In this document: positions 56,832-64,000 of the stretch, piece by piece
Layout: each line of letters begins with the position of its first letter
How positions within the stretch are numbered: position 1 is the first letter of the stretch
Notes under the pieces: model-generated
What the model was told of the DNA's origin: nothing
The model's input: only the letters and a program-made list of their open reading frames with translations
Database searches by the model: none
Origin: Mycolicibacterium austroafricanum
GTDB lineage: Bacteria; Actinomycetota; Actinomycetes; Mycobacteriales; Mycobacteriaceae
DNA length: 64,000 nucleotides
Direction of reading: 5' to 3'
Assembly: GCF_000612725.1 (NCBI RefSeq)
Contig: NZ_HG964453.1
Coordinates: 608,106-672,105 of the forward strand
Made by a program: the position numbers and the translations under genes

Positions 56832-57609
56832 TTATTCACCGTTTATGACGGTCTGAGCAGTCGTGCGGCCTGCCGCCAAGCCTCGCGTACGGCGGCGAGC
56901 GCTTCGGCTGCCCGTAACGGTCAGGCGGGTTTGCTCGGCCAGCTGCGCCTGCCACTCGGCGTCCGTCGGAGCCCGGTCGAACATGCGCAGCGTCGGCGCC
57001 TTGTTGGTAGGTCCATACCGCCGAAACAGCGCGGCGGCGTCTGCGTCGATGGCGCCGACTCGGCTCAGGGCCCGAAGGTCCCAGAGATCGCGGGGTGCGT
57101 GCCGGTCCGTCCATGTCGCCGTCTTCGACGCCGCGAACGCAGGGAGGGTGGGCACGAGCATTTCAGCGGCAGGAGCATCCGTATAGCGTTGAACGAGTTC
57201 GCGGCGCTCCGTCGGCCAGACGACCCGGTCGCGTGCCGATAGCAATTGCAGCCGAACTGGCCTTCCGTCCGACGGGCGCAACAGCACCGGCAGGGGTGTC
57301 TGCGGTAGCGCGGAGGGCGGGTTCGACAGTCAGCCTGCCGTGGGTGCGCGCGACGGCGCGGGGGAGTGCGGCGTCGAGCTCGTTGGCCACCTCTTTGCGG
57401 CTGCCGATGGCGATGAGATCGATGTCCTCACTCAGCCGTCAGTCGGGGAGGTGGGTGCGGGCCAGCGCGGTGCCGCCGATGAAGTGGATTCGGTCACCGA
57501 ACTCACGGCTGAGGAAGGCAAGGACGTGGGAGATGAGGTGGTCGCGCTCGACTTGTTCGGTGGAGACGCCGAACTGTGTTGCGACCAAGTCGCGTTCGTC
57601 AGAATCCAT
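56832..57609 (-). pseudogene. AbiEii toxin (nucleotidyltransferase), broken
   Basis: Reading from ATG 57609 the protein has MDSDERDLVATQFGVSTEQVERD and IGGTALARTHLPD, then TGA at 57439-57441. The sequence resumes as RLSEDIDLIAIGS. Together GGTALAR and SEDIDL form the nucleotidyltransferase core of AbiEii, where Trp (TGG) is the likely lost residue. A second lesion near 57286-57290 shifts the frame by one base (an extra G in GCCGGTG). The remainder then reads VLLRPSDGRPVRLQLLSARDR through HAPRDLWDLRAL and ends INGE. The 778-base length is one more than a multiple of three. It overlaps the antitoxin stop by 11 bases. Confidence 0.85.
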
Positions 57610-58252
57610 GGCCGACCCCGGACCAGTCTTCGGCCCGGCGCAGGGAAGCCTGTCGGCGCTGCTCGGTGGCAAGTCGTTGAAGGCGTTTCTTGTCGCTGCG
57701 CGAGTAAAGCGCGGCGACGGCGTCAGGAACGTCGGCTTCGTTGTCGCCAAGGGTTGGGCGGTGGGCCAGGTCCAGGACCGTCTGTTCGGGTGTGGTCACC
57801 AATGCCGGTCCCAGCTCGGTGCGTATGCGTTCGGCGTCAAGGCTACCGGTCTCGCGCTGGACGAGTCGCACGATCGCGGTTCGGTCAGATAGCTCGATGG
57901 GGCGGTGCTGGCGCGGCACGGCCACGACCGCCGTTGCTAACGCGCGCGGCATTACGCCATGCAGACGTGCGGCGCTGACGCCCATGAGCGCAACGTTGTC
58001 GAAGCCGTAGATGGCTGTCGCGATTCCCGCCGCGGCGGACTCTAGGTTTGGTATCCATTTGCGACCCAACATCTCTTGCGGGACAACGGCGTAATACCCG
58101 TTGGCGAGACGGTGAAGGAGTCCCTGTTCGGCGAGCCGGACCAGCTGGGGCCGGGGATGGGCGTACACAGCCGCTGCGTCGCGCGGCCGGATTGTCTTCA
58201 GCGGGGCCTGAGCCAGGGTGGCGGGGATCGGAGTGCTGCGATTGAGTGCCAC
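57599..58252 (-). CDS. AbiEi-family antitoxin (type IV system)
   Basis: This 217-residue protein has an N-terminal winged helix (LAQAPLKTIRPRDAAAVYAHPRPQLVRLAEQGLLHRLANGYYAV, read in parts) and a C-terminal domain (TAIYGFDNVALMGVSAARLHGVMPRAL, VRLVQRETGSLDAERI) as in AbiEi. The N-terminal region represses the operon and the protein neutralises the AbiEii toxin. GTG 58252 is chosen because AAGGAG lies at the right distance. The gene is intact while the toxin is not. Confidence 0.85.
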   Translation of the reverse strand: MALNRSTPIPATLAQAPLKTIRPRDAAAVYAHPRPQLVRLAEQGLLHRLANGYYAVVPQEMLGRKWIPNLESAAAGIATAIYGFDNVALMGVSAARLHGVMPRALATAVVAVPRQHRPIELSDRTAIVRLVQRETGSLDAERIRTELGPALVTTPEQTVLDLAHRPTLGDNEADVPDAVAALYSRSDKKRLQRLATEQRRQASLRRAEDWSGVGHGF

Positions 58253-58265
58253 TTCACTCCTTGGA

Positions 58266-58302
58266 TATGCAAAACGTACCTCTGTAGGGTACGAAATGCA
58301 TA
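58266..58302. promoter_or_regulatory. Double inverted repeat upstream of the AbiE locus (operator)
   Basis: Outer arms TATGCA and TGCATA and inner arms CGTACC and GGTACG are symmetric around 58284, 14 bases upstream of the antitoxin GTG. Known AbiEi proteins bind inverted repeats in their own promoter, so this is a good operator candidate. Confidence 0.7.
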
Positions 58303-58440
58303 GTCGGCAGTGCAAGGCTCATTCCGGATAAGGCTTGCCCTCGCTCATCAACAGAGCGATCAACTCTGACGTACCCGCCACAGGTATCCGCACCCCTGAG
58401 TTCCGAACCGCCGCGATCGGCCGACGATGGACGTGGACGG

Positions 58441-58740
58441 CTATTCGCAACCCGTTCCGTTACCGTCTCGGTCGAGGCCGTAGATGTCGTCGCCGACGAC
58501 GGTGACGGGACCCGAGACGTACTCCGGACCGTTGCCGCTGCCGCCGGCACAGTCCACGTCGCTGGCGACGGGAACGCAGGCTCCCGAGTAATTGGCGTCG
58601 CACGACGGGCCCTGCTGTTGAGGTATGGCGGGCAAGCCGTAGGACTGCACCAGGGGCGTGCCGCCCGGTTCGCCGTGTGCGGCCGGAGCGAGCGCGAGTG
58701 CGGTCGCAACACCAATTGTCAGTACAGCTAATTTGCCCAC
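58441..58740 (-). CDS. Secreted excalibur-type calcium-binding protein
   Basis: This 99-residue protein has a signal peptide (LAVLTIGVATALALAPAAHGE), then a linker with two Cys (GPSCDANYSGACVP). An excalibur motif is at the end: SDVDCAGGSGNGPEYV and IYGLDRDGNGTGCE, where DRDGNGTGCE is the Ca2+ loop. GTG 58740 is the only usable start; no ribosome site is clear. Confidence 0.75.
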   Translation of the reverse strand: MGKLAVLTIGVATALALAPAAHGEPGGTPLVQSYGLPAIPQQQGPSCDANYSGACVPVASDVDCAGGSGNGPEYVSGPVTVVGDDIYGLDRDGNGTGCE

Positions 58741-59332
58741 GCGTGCGGACAGTACCCGACCCGCGCCGCCGTGTTGTCACTTCCAGCCTGGAACTTGTGG
58801 GGCCGCTGCGGTTATGGCCGCCTGCCGGGGCGGGTTCCGGAATCGGACGCGTACCGCCCGGACCTCCATGCTGAAAGCGACAAATCTCGATCCGGAAAAC
58901 GAAGGACCTCAACGACTTCGCCGCGCCACGGCGGCTGAATACGCACCCAACTTCGGGGGTGCGTGGGCGGCGACCGAGTGGAGGTCTGGTCGACTGGGCA
59001 ACAACGAGCCGGCGGCGCACCCGGTCGTGGAGCCGGTGACCTGGTGTCACCCAGCCGCACGTTAACTGCTGGTCAGCCCGCAAGAGTGCCGGCATCCGCG
59101 AGTGGGACCGGCCCGAACTCTCCACCGGCGACGAAGCCGCCTGCGTCCGACCGGCCGCCGGCGACGGTGTGTCGACGGCCCGTTGAGACCTCCGACGACG
59201 CCGGCGCCAGGGCTGTCCGCGTCGGGGCGCGACGGTTTCGGTGGTCGACCGAAGACCGAGAACGAGGGTTTAGGTTGAGTCCATGCACGGAACGGGACGT
59301 CTGCGTTCACCGGACGGGGCCGGCGCGAACTG
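58741..59332. other. 592-base gap with no supported gene
   Basis: Open frames exist on both strands but carry Arg/Pro-rich shadow-type composition. No tRNA, clear terminator or known operator is seen. The start of the GAF/SpoIIE gene at 59333 is not certain, so part of this region could be its leader or a longer 5' end. Confidence 0.5.
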
Positions 59333-61828
59333 GTGAGCCAGATGGACGAATTGGTGGCGGCCCGCGACCAGATGGAACGGCTGGTTCGGGTCATCGTCGC
59401 GATCGGCTCCGACCTGGATCTCGACGTGACCCTGCACCGCATCGTCACCGGGGCCAGGGAGCTCAGCGGCGCCCGCTACGGGGCGCTGGGAATCAAAGGT
59501 GCCGACGGTACGTGGGCGTCGTTCGTCTGCGACGGGATCGACGAGGACGTCGCCCGCACGCTCGGCGGGCTCACGGTCGGTGAGGGCATCCGGATCGACG
59601 ACCTGACCGGATATCCCGGCGTCGCGGGGCTGCGGGCGCAGAAGCCGCCGATGCGGGCCCTACTGGGCGTCCCGATCACCGTCCGGGGAGCCGACTTCGG
59701 CGCCCTCTACCTGGCCGACGACCGGCTGGACCGGGTGTTCTCCGACTCCCAGGAGGGGGCGGTGCGGGCCCTGGCGACGGCGGCGGCCGCCGCCATCGAC
59801 AACGCGCGGCTGTTCGAGCGGGAACGCGAGTCCGCGAAATGGACGAAAGCCAGCCGCGAGATCACCACCGCGCTGCTGTCCGGTGACCCGCAGACAGGAC
59901 CGCTGCAGCTGATCGTGAACCTGGCGCTGGAGCTGGCCGACGCCGAGCAGGCGATCCTGTTGGTGCCGGGAGAACCCGACCTGCCCGCCCACGAGGTCGA
60001 CACCCTGGTGGTGGCCGCGACGGCGGGCCGGTACGCCTCGGAGGTGATCGGACGCCAGGTGCCCATGGACGGTTCCACCACCGGCGGCGTCGCCCGGCGT
60101 GGTCTACCGCTGATCACCGACTCGTTCCAGTACCCGATCGAGGGATTCACCGATGTGGGGAAGCGCTCGGCCATCGTGATGCCGTTGATCGCCGACGAGG
60201 CGGTCCTCGGGGTGATCGCCGTCGCGCGCCACCCGCACCAGCCCGCCTTCGACAACGACTACCTGGAACTTGTGAGTGACTTCGCCCGCCACGCCGCGAT
60301 CGCGTTGGCCCTGGCAGCCGGTCGCGAGCATGCACTCAATCAGGAACTCGCCCAGGCGGATTCCGTCGACGCCGCCATGCGCGCCGCGGCCGAGCAACTG
60401 CGCCGGCTGTGGCGTGCACGCCGGGTCCTCGCGGTCACCTTCCCCACCCACAGCGACTCGGTGGAGCCGGCGCCGAATGTCGTGGCGGTCGGCGAGGACA
60501 CGCGGTGGGCCGACCTTCCCGCGCAGACCCGCCTGGCGCTCAACGCATTACGCGACGGAGATCTGCTCACACCGAGCACCGTGCAGCCCGGGACGGCGGG
60601 AATCGCGATACAGCATCCCGAAGGCGTCCTCGTCGTGTGGATCGATCTGACCGATCAGCGCTCGTTCACCCTCGAAGACCAGACGCTGTTGACGGTGCTC
60701 GCAGGTCGCCTCAGCCAGGTTCTGCAACGCGTGCACCGGGTGGACCAGCAGCGCGAAACCGCGTTGGCGCTGCAACACGCCATCCTCGGCCCCGCCGATC
60801 TGCCGCACGGGTTCGCGGTGCGCTATCAGGCAGCCAGCAGGCCGTTGCAGGTCGGTGGCGACTGGTATGACGTCGTCGATCTGGACGACGGGCGCATCGC
60901 GATGATCGTCGGCGACTGCGTCGGACACGGCCTGGCCGCAGCGACGGTGATGGGTCAGGTGCGCAGCGCATGCCGCGCGCTGCTGTTCGACAACCCAAGT
61001 CCCGCTGCGGCACTGGCGGGAATGGACCGGTTCGCGGCACGGCTTCCCGGCGCGCAATGCGCCACCGCGGTGTGCGTGGTGCTCGACCCCGTCACCGGTG
61101 AACTCGTGTATTCCAGTGCCGGACACCCGCCGCCGATCCTGGTGCACGCCGACGGCCGCACGCGGTTGCTCGAGGGTGCCCACACCATCGCCCTGGGTCT
61201 ACGAGTCGGCTGGTCGCGGCCCGAAGCCCGGTTCACCATGCCGGCGGGCGCCACGCTCATGCTCTACACCGACGGCCTCGTCGAACGCCGCCGAGTCCTG
61301 TTGGAGGACGGCATCTCCCGCGCCGCCGCACTCCTGGAGGGCCATCGCACGTCTGCCCTGGAGGATCTGGCGGACCAGATCATGTCCCGTCTGGCGCCGA
61401 GCGACGGCTATCAGGACGATGTGGCCCTTCTGCTCTACCGACACCCCGCCCCGCTGCAGATGAACTTTCCCGCGGACGCCAGCCATCTCGCACCGGCCCG
61501 CGCCGCCCTGCGCAGCTGGCTGGCCAGCGCCCGGGTCGAACCGGCGCGGGTCATGGACGTCCTCGTCGCGGCCGGGGAAGCTCTGGCCAACGCCATCGAA
61601 CACGGTCACCGCCACACCCCGGAGGGCACGGTAAGCCTGCACGCGACCGCACTGGTCGACCGGGTGCAGTTGACCATCGCGGACACCGGGTCGTGGAAAG
61701 TTCCTCGACCTGACCGTGATTCGCATCGCGGTCGGGGTATCGCGTTGATGCGCGCTCTCATGCGCGACGTCGACATCGACATCGGCAGTTCAGGAACCAG
61801 CGTTCGTCTCGACACGAGGATCGACTGA
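59333..61828 (+). CDS. GAF/SpoIIE phosphatase/HATPase fusion protein
   Basis: This 831-residue protein has a GAF domain (about 15-165: DLDLDVTLHRIVTGARELSGARYGALGI, similar to the GAF of heme sensors DosS/DosT), a second GAF (about 180-335) and a poorly matching third region. A PP2C/SpoIIE phosphatase (about 485-690: QVGGDWYDVVDLDDGRIAMIVGDCVGHGLAA, MLYTDGLVERR, DDVALLLYR) and a C-terminal HATPase_c anti-sigma kinase-like domain (AAGEALANAIEHGHRHTPEG) follow. GTG 59333 is used. It is coupled to a STAS gene and both belong to a partner-switch module; the sigma factor is not encoded here. Confidence 0.92.
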   Translation: MSQMDELVAARDQMERLVRVIVAIGSDLDLDVTLHRIVTGARELSGARYGALGIKGADGTWASFVCDGIDEDVARTLGGLTVGEGIRIDDLTGYPGVAGLRAQKPPMRALLGVPITVRGADFGALYLADDRLDRVFSDSQEGAVRALATAAAAAIDNARLFERERESAKWTKASREITTALLSGDPQTGPLQLIVNLALELADAEQAILLVPGEPDLPAHEVDTLVVAATAGRYASEVIGRQVPMDGSTTGGVARRGLPLITDSFQYPIEGFTDVGKRSAIVMPLIADEAVLGVIAVARHPHQPAFDNDYLELVSDFARHAAIALALAAGREHALNQELAQADSVDAAMRAAAEQLRRLWRARRVLAVTFPTHSDSVEPAPNVVAVGEDTRWADLPAQTRLALNALRDGDLLTPSTVQPGTAGIAIQHPEGVLVVWIDLTDQRSFTLEDQTLLTVLAGRLSQVLQRVHRVDQQRETALALQHAILGPADLPHGFAVRYQAASRPLQVGGDWYDVVDLDDGRIAMIVGDCVGHGLAAATVMGQVRSACRALLFDNPSPAAALAGMDRFAARLPGAQCATAVCVVLDPVTGELVYSSAGHPPPILVHADGRTRLLEGAHTIALGLRVGWSRPEARFTMPAGATLMLYTDGLVERRRVLLEDGISRAAALLEGHRTSALEDLADQIMSRLAPSDGYQDDVALLLYRHPAPLQMNFPADASHLAPARAALRSWLASARVEPARVMDVLVAAGEALANAIEHGHRHTPEGTVSLHATALVDRVQLTIADTGSWKVPRPDRDSHRGRGIALMRALMRDVDIDIGSSGTSVRLDTRID

Positions 61829-62175
61829 TGCCCACCGCGCTCTCCCTCGACATCACCCACCGGCAGGACGGGACCGTCGTTCTGGTCGCGGACGGGGAGA
61901 TCGACCTCAGCAACGTCGACGCATTCAGGCGAGCACTCTCCGCCGCGACGGCGGAGGCCGCCGACGGCGGTGCCGGCCTTGTCGCCGACCTCGCCTCGGT
62001 GGAATACGTGGACAGCGCCGCGATCAACGTGCTGTCGGCCCGGGCCGACCAGATCGGCACACTCGTCGTCCACCCGTTGCTGACGACGATCTTCGCCATC
62101 AGCGGCCTGAGTGAACTGATCACCGTCGAACCCGCCCAGGCGGAGCCGGCTCAGGGGGGCCCGTCGAAGAGCTGA
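61828..62175 (+). CDS. STAS-domain anti-sigma factor antagonist
   Basis: This 115-residue protein shows VVLVADGEIDLSNVDAFRRAL and ADLASVEYVDSAAINVL, where Ser in YVDSAA is the phosphorylatable residue in SpoIIAA/RsbV proteins. ATG 61828 overlaps the phosphatase stop as ATGA. The upstream SpoIIE domain would dephosphorylate it. Confidence 0.9.
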   Translation: MPTALSLDITHRQDGTVVLVADGEIDLSNVDAFRRALSAATAEAADGGAGLVADLASVEYVDSAAINVLSARADQIGTLVVHPLLTTIFAISGLSELITVEPAQAEPAQGGPSKS

Positions 62176-62855
62176 TCGAGTGCCCGGTGCTCCAGCTGGA
62201 CCCACCGGTCCACCTGTACCCGAACATCTTTCACCTTCTCCGGGCTCAGGTGCTCGGCACCTTCCGGCGTGATGCGGCAGATGTCCATCGGGCCGCCGAC
62301 GCTGGGCGAGGTGGCGTCAAGTGCGTCGAGCACACGAAGGGCCACGACCACTCCGTAGTCCACGTCGCGTTCGGCCATCCGGAAATGGGCGAGCAGGGCA
62401 TGGGCCTGCTGGGCCATCGGGGCGCCGCTGCCGACGGCCTGGAATCCGGTTTCCTCGTGATGCCCGATCAGTCCGTGCGGATCCACGTCGATGATGAACG
62501 GTTCGTCGCCGACGTAGCCGGCGGCGAGCACATACGTCGCGGGGGTGCCGTTCTTCTCCTGTCCCGGCACGTCGGCGATGAAGCTCGTGTAGTGATGTTC
62601 GAGGATCGGCAGGATCCGCGCCTGCAGGGCATGGCCGATGTTGTCGGCTTGCAGGATCGCGTCCGGTTCGGCAGTGAACACCTGCTCGACGTCGTAGAGC
62701 ACCGCTCGTGAACCGCTGCCGCCCCACGCGGCATGCGTGCCGAGCGGGTGCAGTTTCTGTGCCGGGTAGGTGAGCCCGCGGCCCGGATCGGTGATCTGCG
62801 AGTCCGACGCCAGCACCAGCCCGTTTGCGCACCGCAGCGCGAGAACAACGGTCAC
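62151..62855 (-). CDS. Proteasome-like Ntn-hydrolase (Anbu/beta-type)
   Basis: This 234-residue protein begins VTVVLALRCANGLVLASDSQIT. After Met removal Thr1, Asp17 and Lys33 align with the catalytic Thr/Asp/Lys triad of proteasome beta subunits, and there is no propeptide. The fold is further supported by DVEQVF...LQADNIGHALQARILPIL and SGAPMAQQAHALLA. It is separate from the normal prcBA operon. GTG 62855 starts it; its 3' end overlaps the STAS gene by 25 bases. Peptidase activity is inferred. Confidence 0.8.
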   Translation of the reverse strand: MTVVLALRCANGLVLASDSQITDPGRGLTYPAQKLHPLGTHAAWGGSGSRAVLYDVEQVFTAEPDAILQADNIGHALQARILPILEHHYTSFIADVPGQEKNGTPATYVLAAGYVGDEPFIIDVDPHGLIGHHEETGFQAVGSGAPMAQQAHALLAHFRMAERDVDYGVVVALRVLDALDATSPSVGGPMDICRITPEGAEHLSPEKVKDVRVQVDRWVQLEHRALDQLFDGPP

Positions 62856-62908
62856 TCGTCGATCGTCTCATTCGGTGCGAGGGCCCGGCGGCCGTATGGT
62901 GGGGACAC

Positions 62909-63850
62909 ATGGATGTCTCTCTTTTGGCTTTCGAATGGACGGACACCAGTAGGCACTGGCTCATCGAGGTTCCGATCCGGATCGTCGCCTACCTCGCCGT
63001 CGCCCTCGTCATCCGGTTCGTCGTGCACCGCATGATCGACCGCGCCACCACCGCCAGGACCCGCAAGGACCGGAGTCCGGTGGAAGGGACCAGAACGCCG
63101 CCCCTGGTGCGCAAGCTGCGCGACCGTGTCCCGTCCTCGGCAAGCAGCGAACAGGTCACCGCCCGGCGCCAGCAGCGCGCGCAGACGATCGGCTCGGTGT
63201 TGAAGTCGACGGTGTCGATCGTGCTGCTCGTGTGGGTCGTGCTGACGGTGCTCAACGTGCTCGGCGTCAACATCGCGCCCTTCATCGCCTCGGCAGGCGT
63301 GGTCGGGCTCGCCATCGGCTTCGGCGCCCAGAACCTGGTGCGCGATTTCGTGACCGGCGTGTTCATGCTGCTGGAGGACCAGTACGGCGTCGGCGACACC
63401 GTCGACCTCGGCGAAGCGGTCGGTGAAGTGGAGAGCGTCGGATTGCGGATCACCACGGTCCGCGACATCGACGGCACGCTCTGGTACGTCCGCAACGGCG
63501 AGATCGCCCGCGTCGGCAACATGAGCCAGGAGTACGCCGTGGCCCGCATCGAGGTGCCGGTCGCGCTGACGGCCGACGTGGACCGCGCCGAGCAGGTGGC
63601 CCACGAGGCTGCGCAAGTTGCCGTCGCCGACCCCGCCCTTGCGGGCAAGGTGATCGGTGAACCGGAGATGCTCGGGGTGCAGGAGCTGTCACCGGACCTG
63701 ATCAAGCTACGGATGACGGTGAAAGTACGCCCGAACGCCCAGTGGGCTGTGCAGCGTAAATTGCGCCGGGCGATCCTGCGCGCGTACGACGAACACGGAA
63801 TCGACCTGCCCTATCCCGGCGGCCGCGTGCAGGTGGCCGCGGGCGAGTAG
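62909..63850 (+). CDS. Mechanosensitive channel, MscS family
   Basis: This 313-residue channel has TM helices (IPIRIVAYLAVALVIRFVVHR and SVLKSTVSIVLLVWVVLTVLNVLG). The pore helix NIAPFIASAGVVGLAIGFGAQNLVRDFVTGVFMLLEDQYGVGDTV (read in parts) is the MscS signature, and a cytoplasmic beta domain follows. ATG 62909 follows GGTGGGGA. It releases solutes on osmotic downshock. Confidence 0.93.
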   Translation: MDVSLLAFEWTDTSRHWLIEVPIRIVAYLAVALVIRFVVHRMIDRATTARTRKDRSPVEGTRTPPLVRKLRDRVPSSASSEQVTARRQQRAQTIGSVLKSTVSIVLLVWVVLTVLNVLGVNIAPFIASAGVVGLAIGFGAQNLVRDFVTGVFMLLEDQYGVGDTVDLGEAVGEVESVGLRITTVRDIDGTLWYVRNGEIARVGNMSQEYAVARIEVPVALTADVDRAEQVAHEAAQVAVADPALAGKVIGEPEMLGVQELSPDLIKLRMTVKVRPNAQWAVQRKLRRAILRAYDEHGIDLPYPGGRVQVAAGE

Positions 63851-63857
63851 CCGCTGG

Positions 63858-64000
63858 TCAGTCGCCGGACGCGCTCGCGGCGGCGCTGTCCTTCCCGTCG
63901 CTGGCGGGCTCGTCGGCCCCGGACTCGTCGGCGTCGGTGTCCTCGGCCGGTGTCTCGTCACCCGTCTCCTCCGCCGCCGCGGCATCCTCTTCGGCGGCAT
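63858..64000 (-). CDS. C-terminal tail of an unidentified protein (cut by window edge)
   Basis: Stop TGA at 63858-63860 with an open frame to the window end. The 46 readable residues are highly acidic and Ala-rich (AAEEDAAAAEETGDE..., SGADEPASDGKD). It converges with mscS, with 7 bases between stops. Too short to name. Confidence 0.55.
   Translation of the reverse strand, partial: AAEEDAAAAEETGDETPAEDTDADESGADEPASDGKDSAAASASGD

Noticed and set aside
56788-58440. tRNA-derived attachment site pair around the AbiE locus
   Set aside because: No second copy of the tRNA 3' end was found on the far side, so integration is only inferred from position.
59234-59270. SigF-type promoter before the SpoIIE/STAS operon
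   Set aside because: GGTTT and GGGTT elements are present but 27 bases apart, too far for the SigF spacing.
58658-59583. Open frames in the gap before the SpoIIE gene
   Set aside because: Arg/Pro-rich, no ribosome sites and no domain; they overlap the start of a well-supported gene.

Overview
This is a high-GC mycobacterial chromosome segment, most likely from a rapidly growing Mycobacterium (Mycolicibacterium type). The evidence is the gene order, which as I recall it closely follows M. tuberculosis Rv2380c (mbtE) to Rv2342, with mbtE-F-G-H, hrcA-dnaJ2-rsmE, phoH-ybeY-corC-era, amiA2, recO-uppS, zur/smtB, glyS, dgt-dnaG and tRNA-Asn. Further support comes from GTG starts, ATGA stop/start overlaps, MmpS/MmpL proteins, and PE-PPE and mycobacterial hemophore domains.

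Layout. (1) 1-8487: the end of the mycobactin cluster (partial mbtE, mbtF, mbtG, mbtH), followed by a small secreted hemophore-like protein. (2) 8481-10690: a two-component system and a small conserved protein. (3) 10859-21431: hrcA, dnaJ2 and rsmE; an mmpS/mmpL pair with an IdeR-like iron box, which suggests siderophore export; then phoH, ybeY, a CorC-like protein, a degenerate cytidine deaminase and era. (4) 21644-29783: an insertion relative to the M. tuberculosis order, with a PE-PPE-type secreted hydrolase, two giant overlapping STAND-type regulators (cyclase-ATPase and LuxR-ATPase), and a CAP protein behind amiA2. (5) 31374-35999: recO, uppS, a conserved gene reached through a chain of four micro-ORFs, a membrane peptide, zur and smtB, and glyS. 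(6) 36009-37198: an AbiEi/DUF559 gene bounded by 22-bp tandem repeats and a perfect 21-bp inverted repeat. (7) 37215-43792: a TPM-domain protein, dgt, dnaG, small secreted proteins and tRNA-Asn. (8) 43940-56674: a P-type cation ATPase, a lipoprotein, an acyl-CoA oxidase-like protein, a MarR regulator divergent from an ECF transporter, a TldD/TldE pair and an AhpD-like protein. (9) 56714-58302: a CAT-anticodon tRNA followed by a type IV (AbiE) toxin-antitoxin locus whose toxin gene is broken. (10) 58441-64000: an excalibur protein, a GAF/SpoIIE/HATPase phosphatase with a STAS partner, a stand-alone proteasome-like hydrolase, MscS, and the acidic tail of an unidentified protein.

How parts work together: regions 1 and 3 form an iron theme (mycobactin assembly, a possible heme scavenger, siderophore export). 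Region 5 couples DNA repair, polyprenyl phosphate synthesis and zinc homeostasis. The MarR/ECF pair looks like a vitamin or cofactor uptake unit. The TldD/E pair is a predicted peptide-processing protease. The SpoIIE/STAS pair is a partner-switching module.

The best candidates for something undescribed are the termination-reinitiation micro-ORF relay between uppS and its neighbour, the decayed AbiE locus with an intact operator, the boxed DUF559 cassette, and the proteasome-like peptidase. All identifications come from reading motifs by eye; no database search was run.
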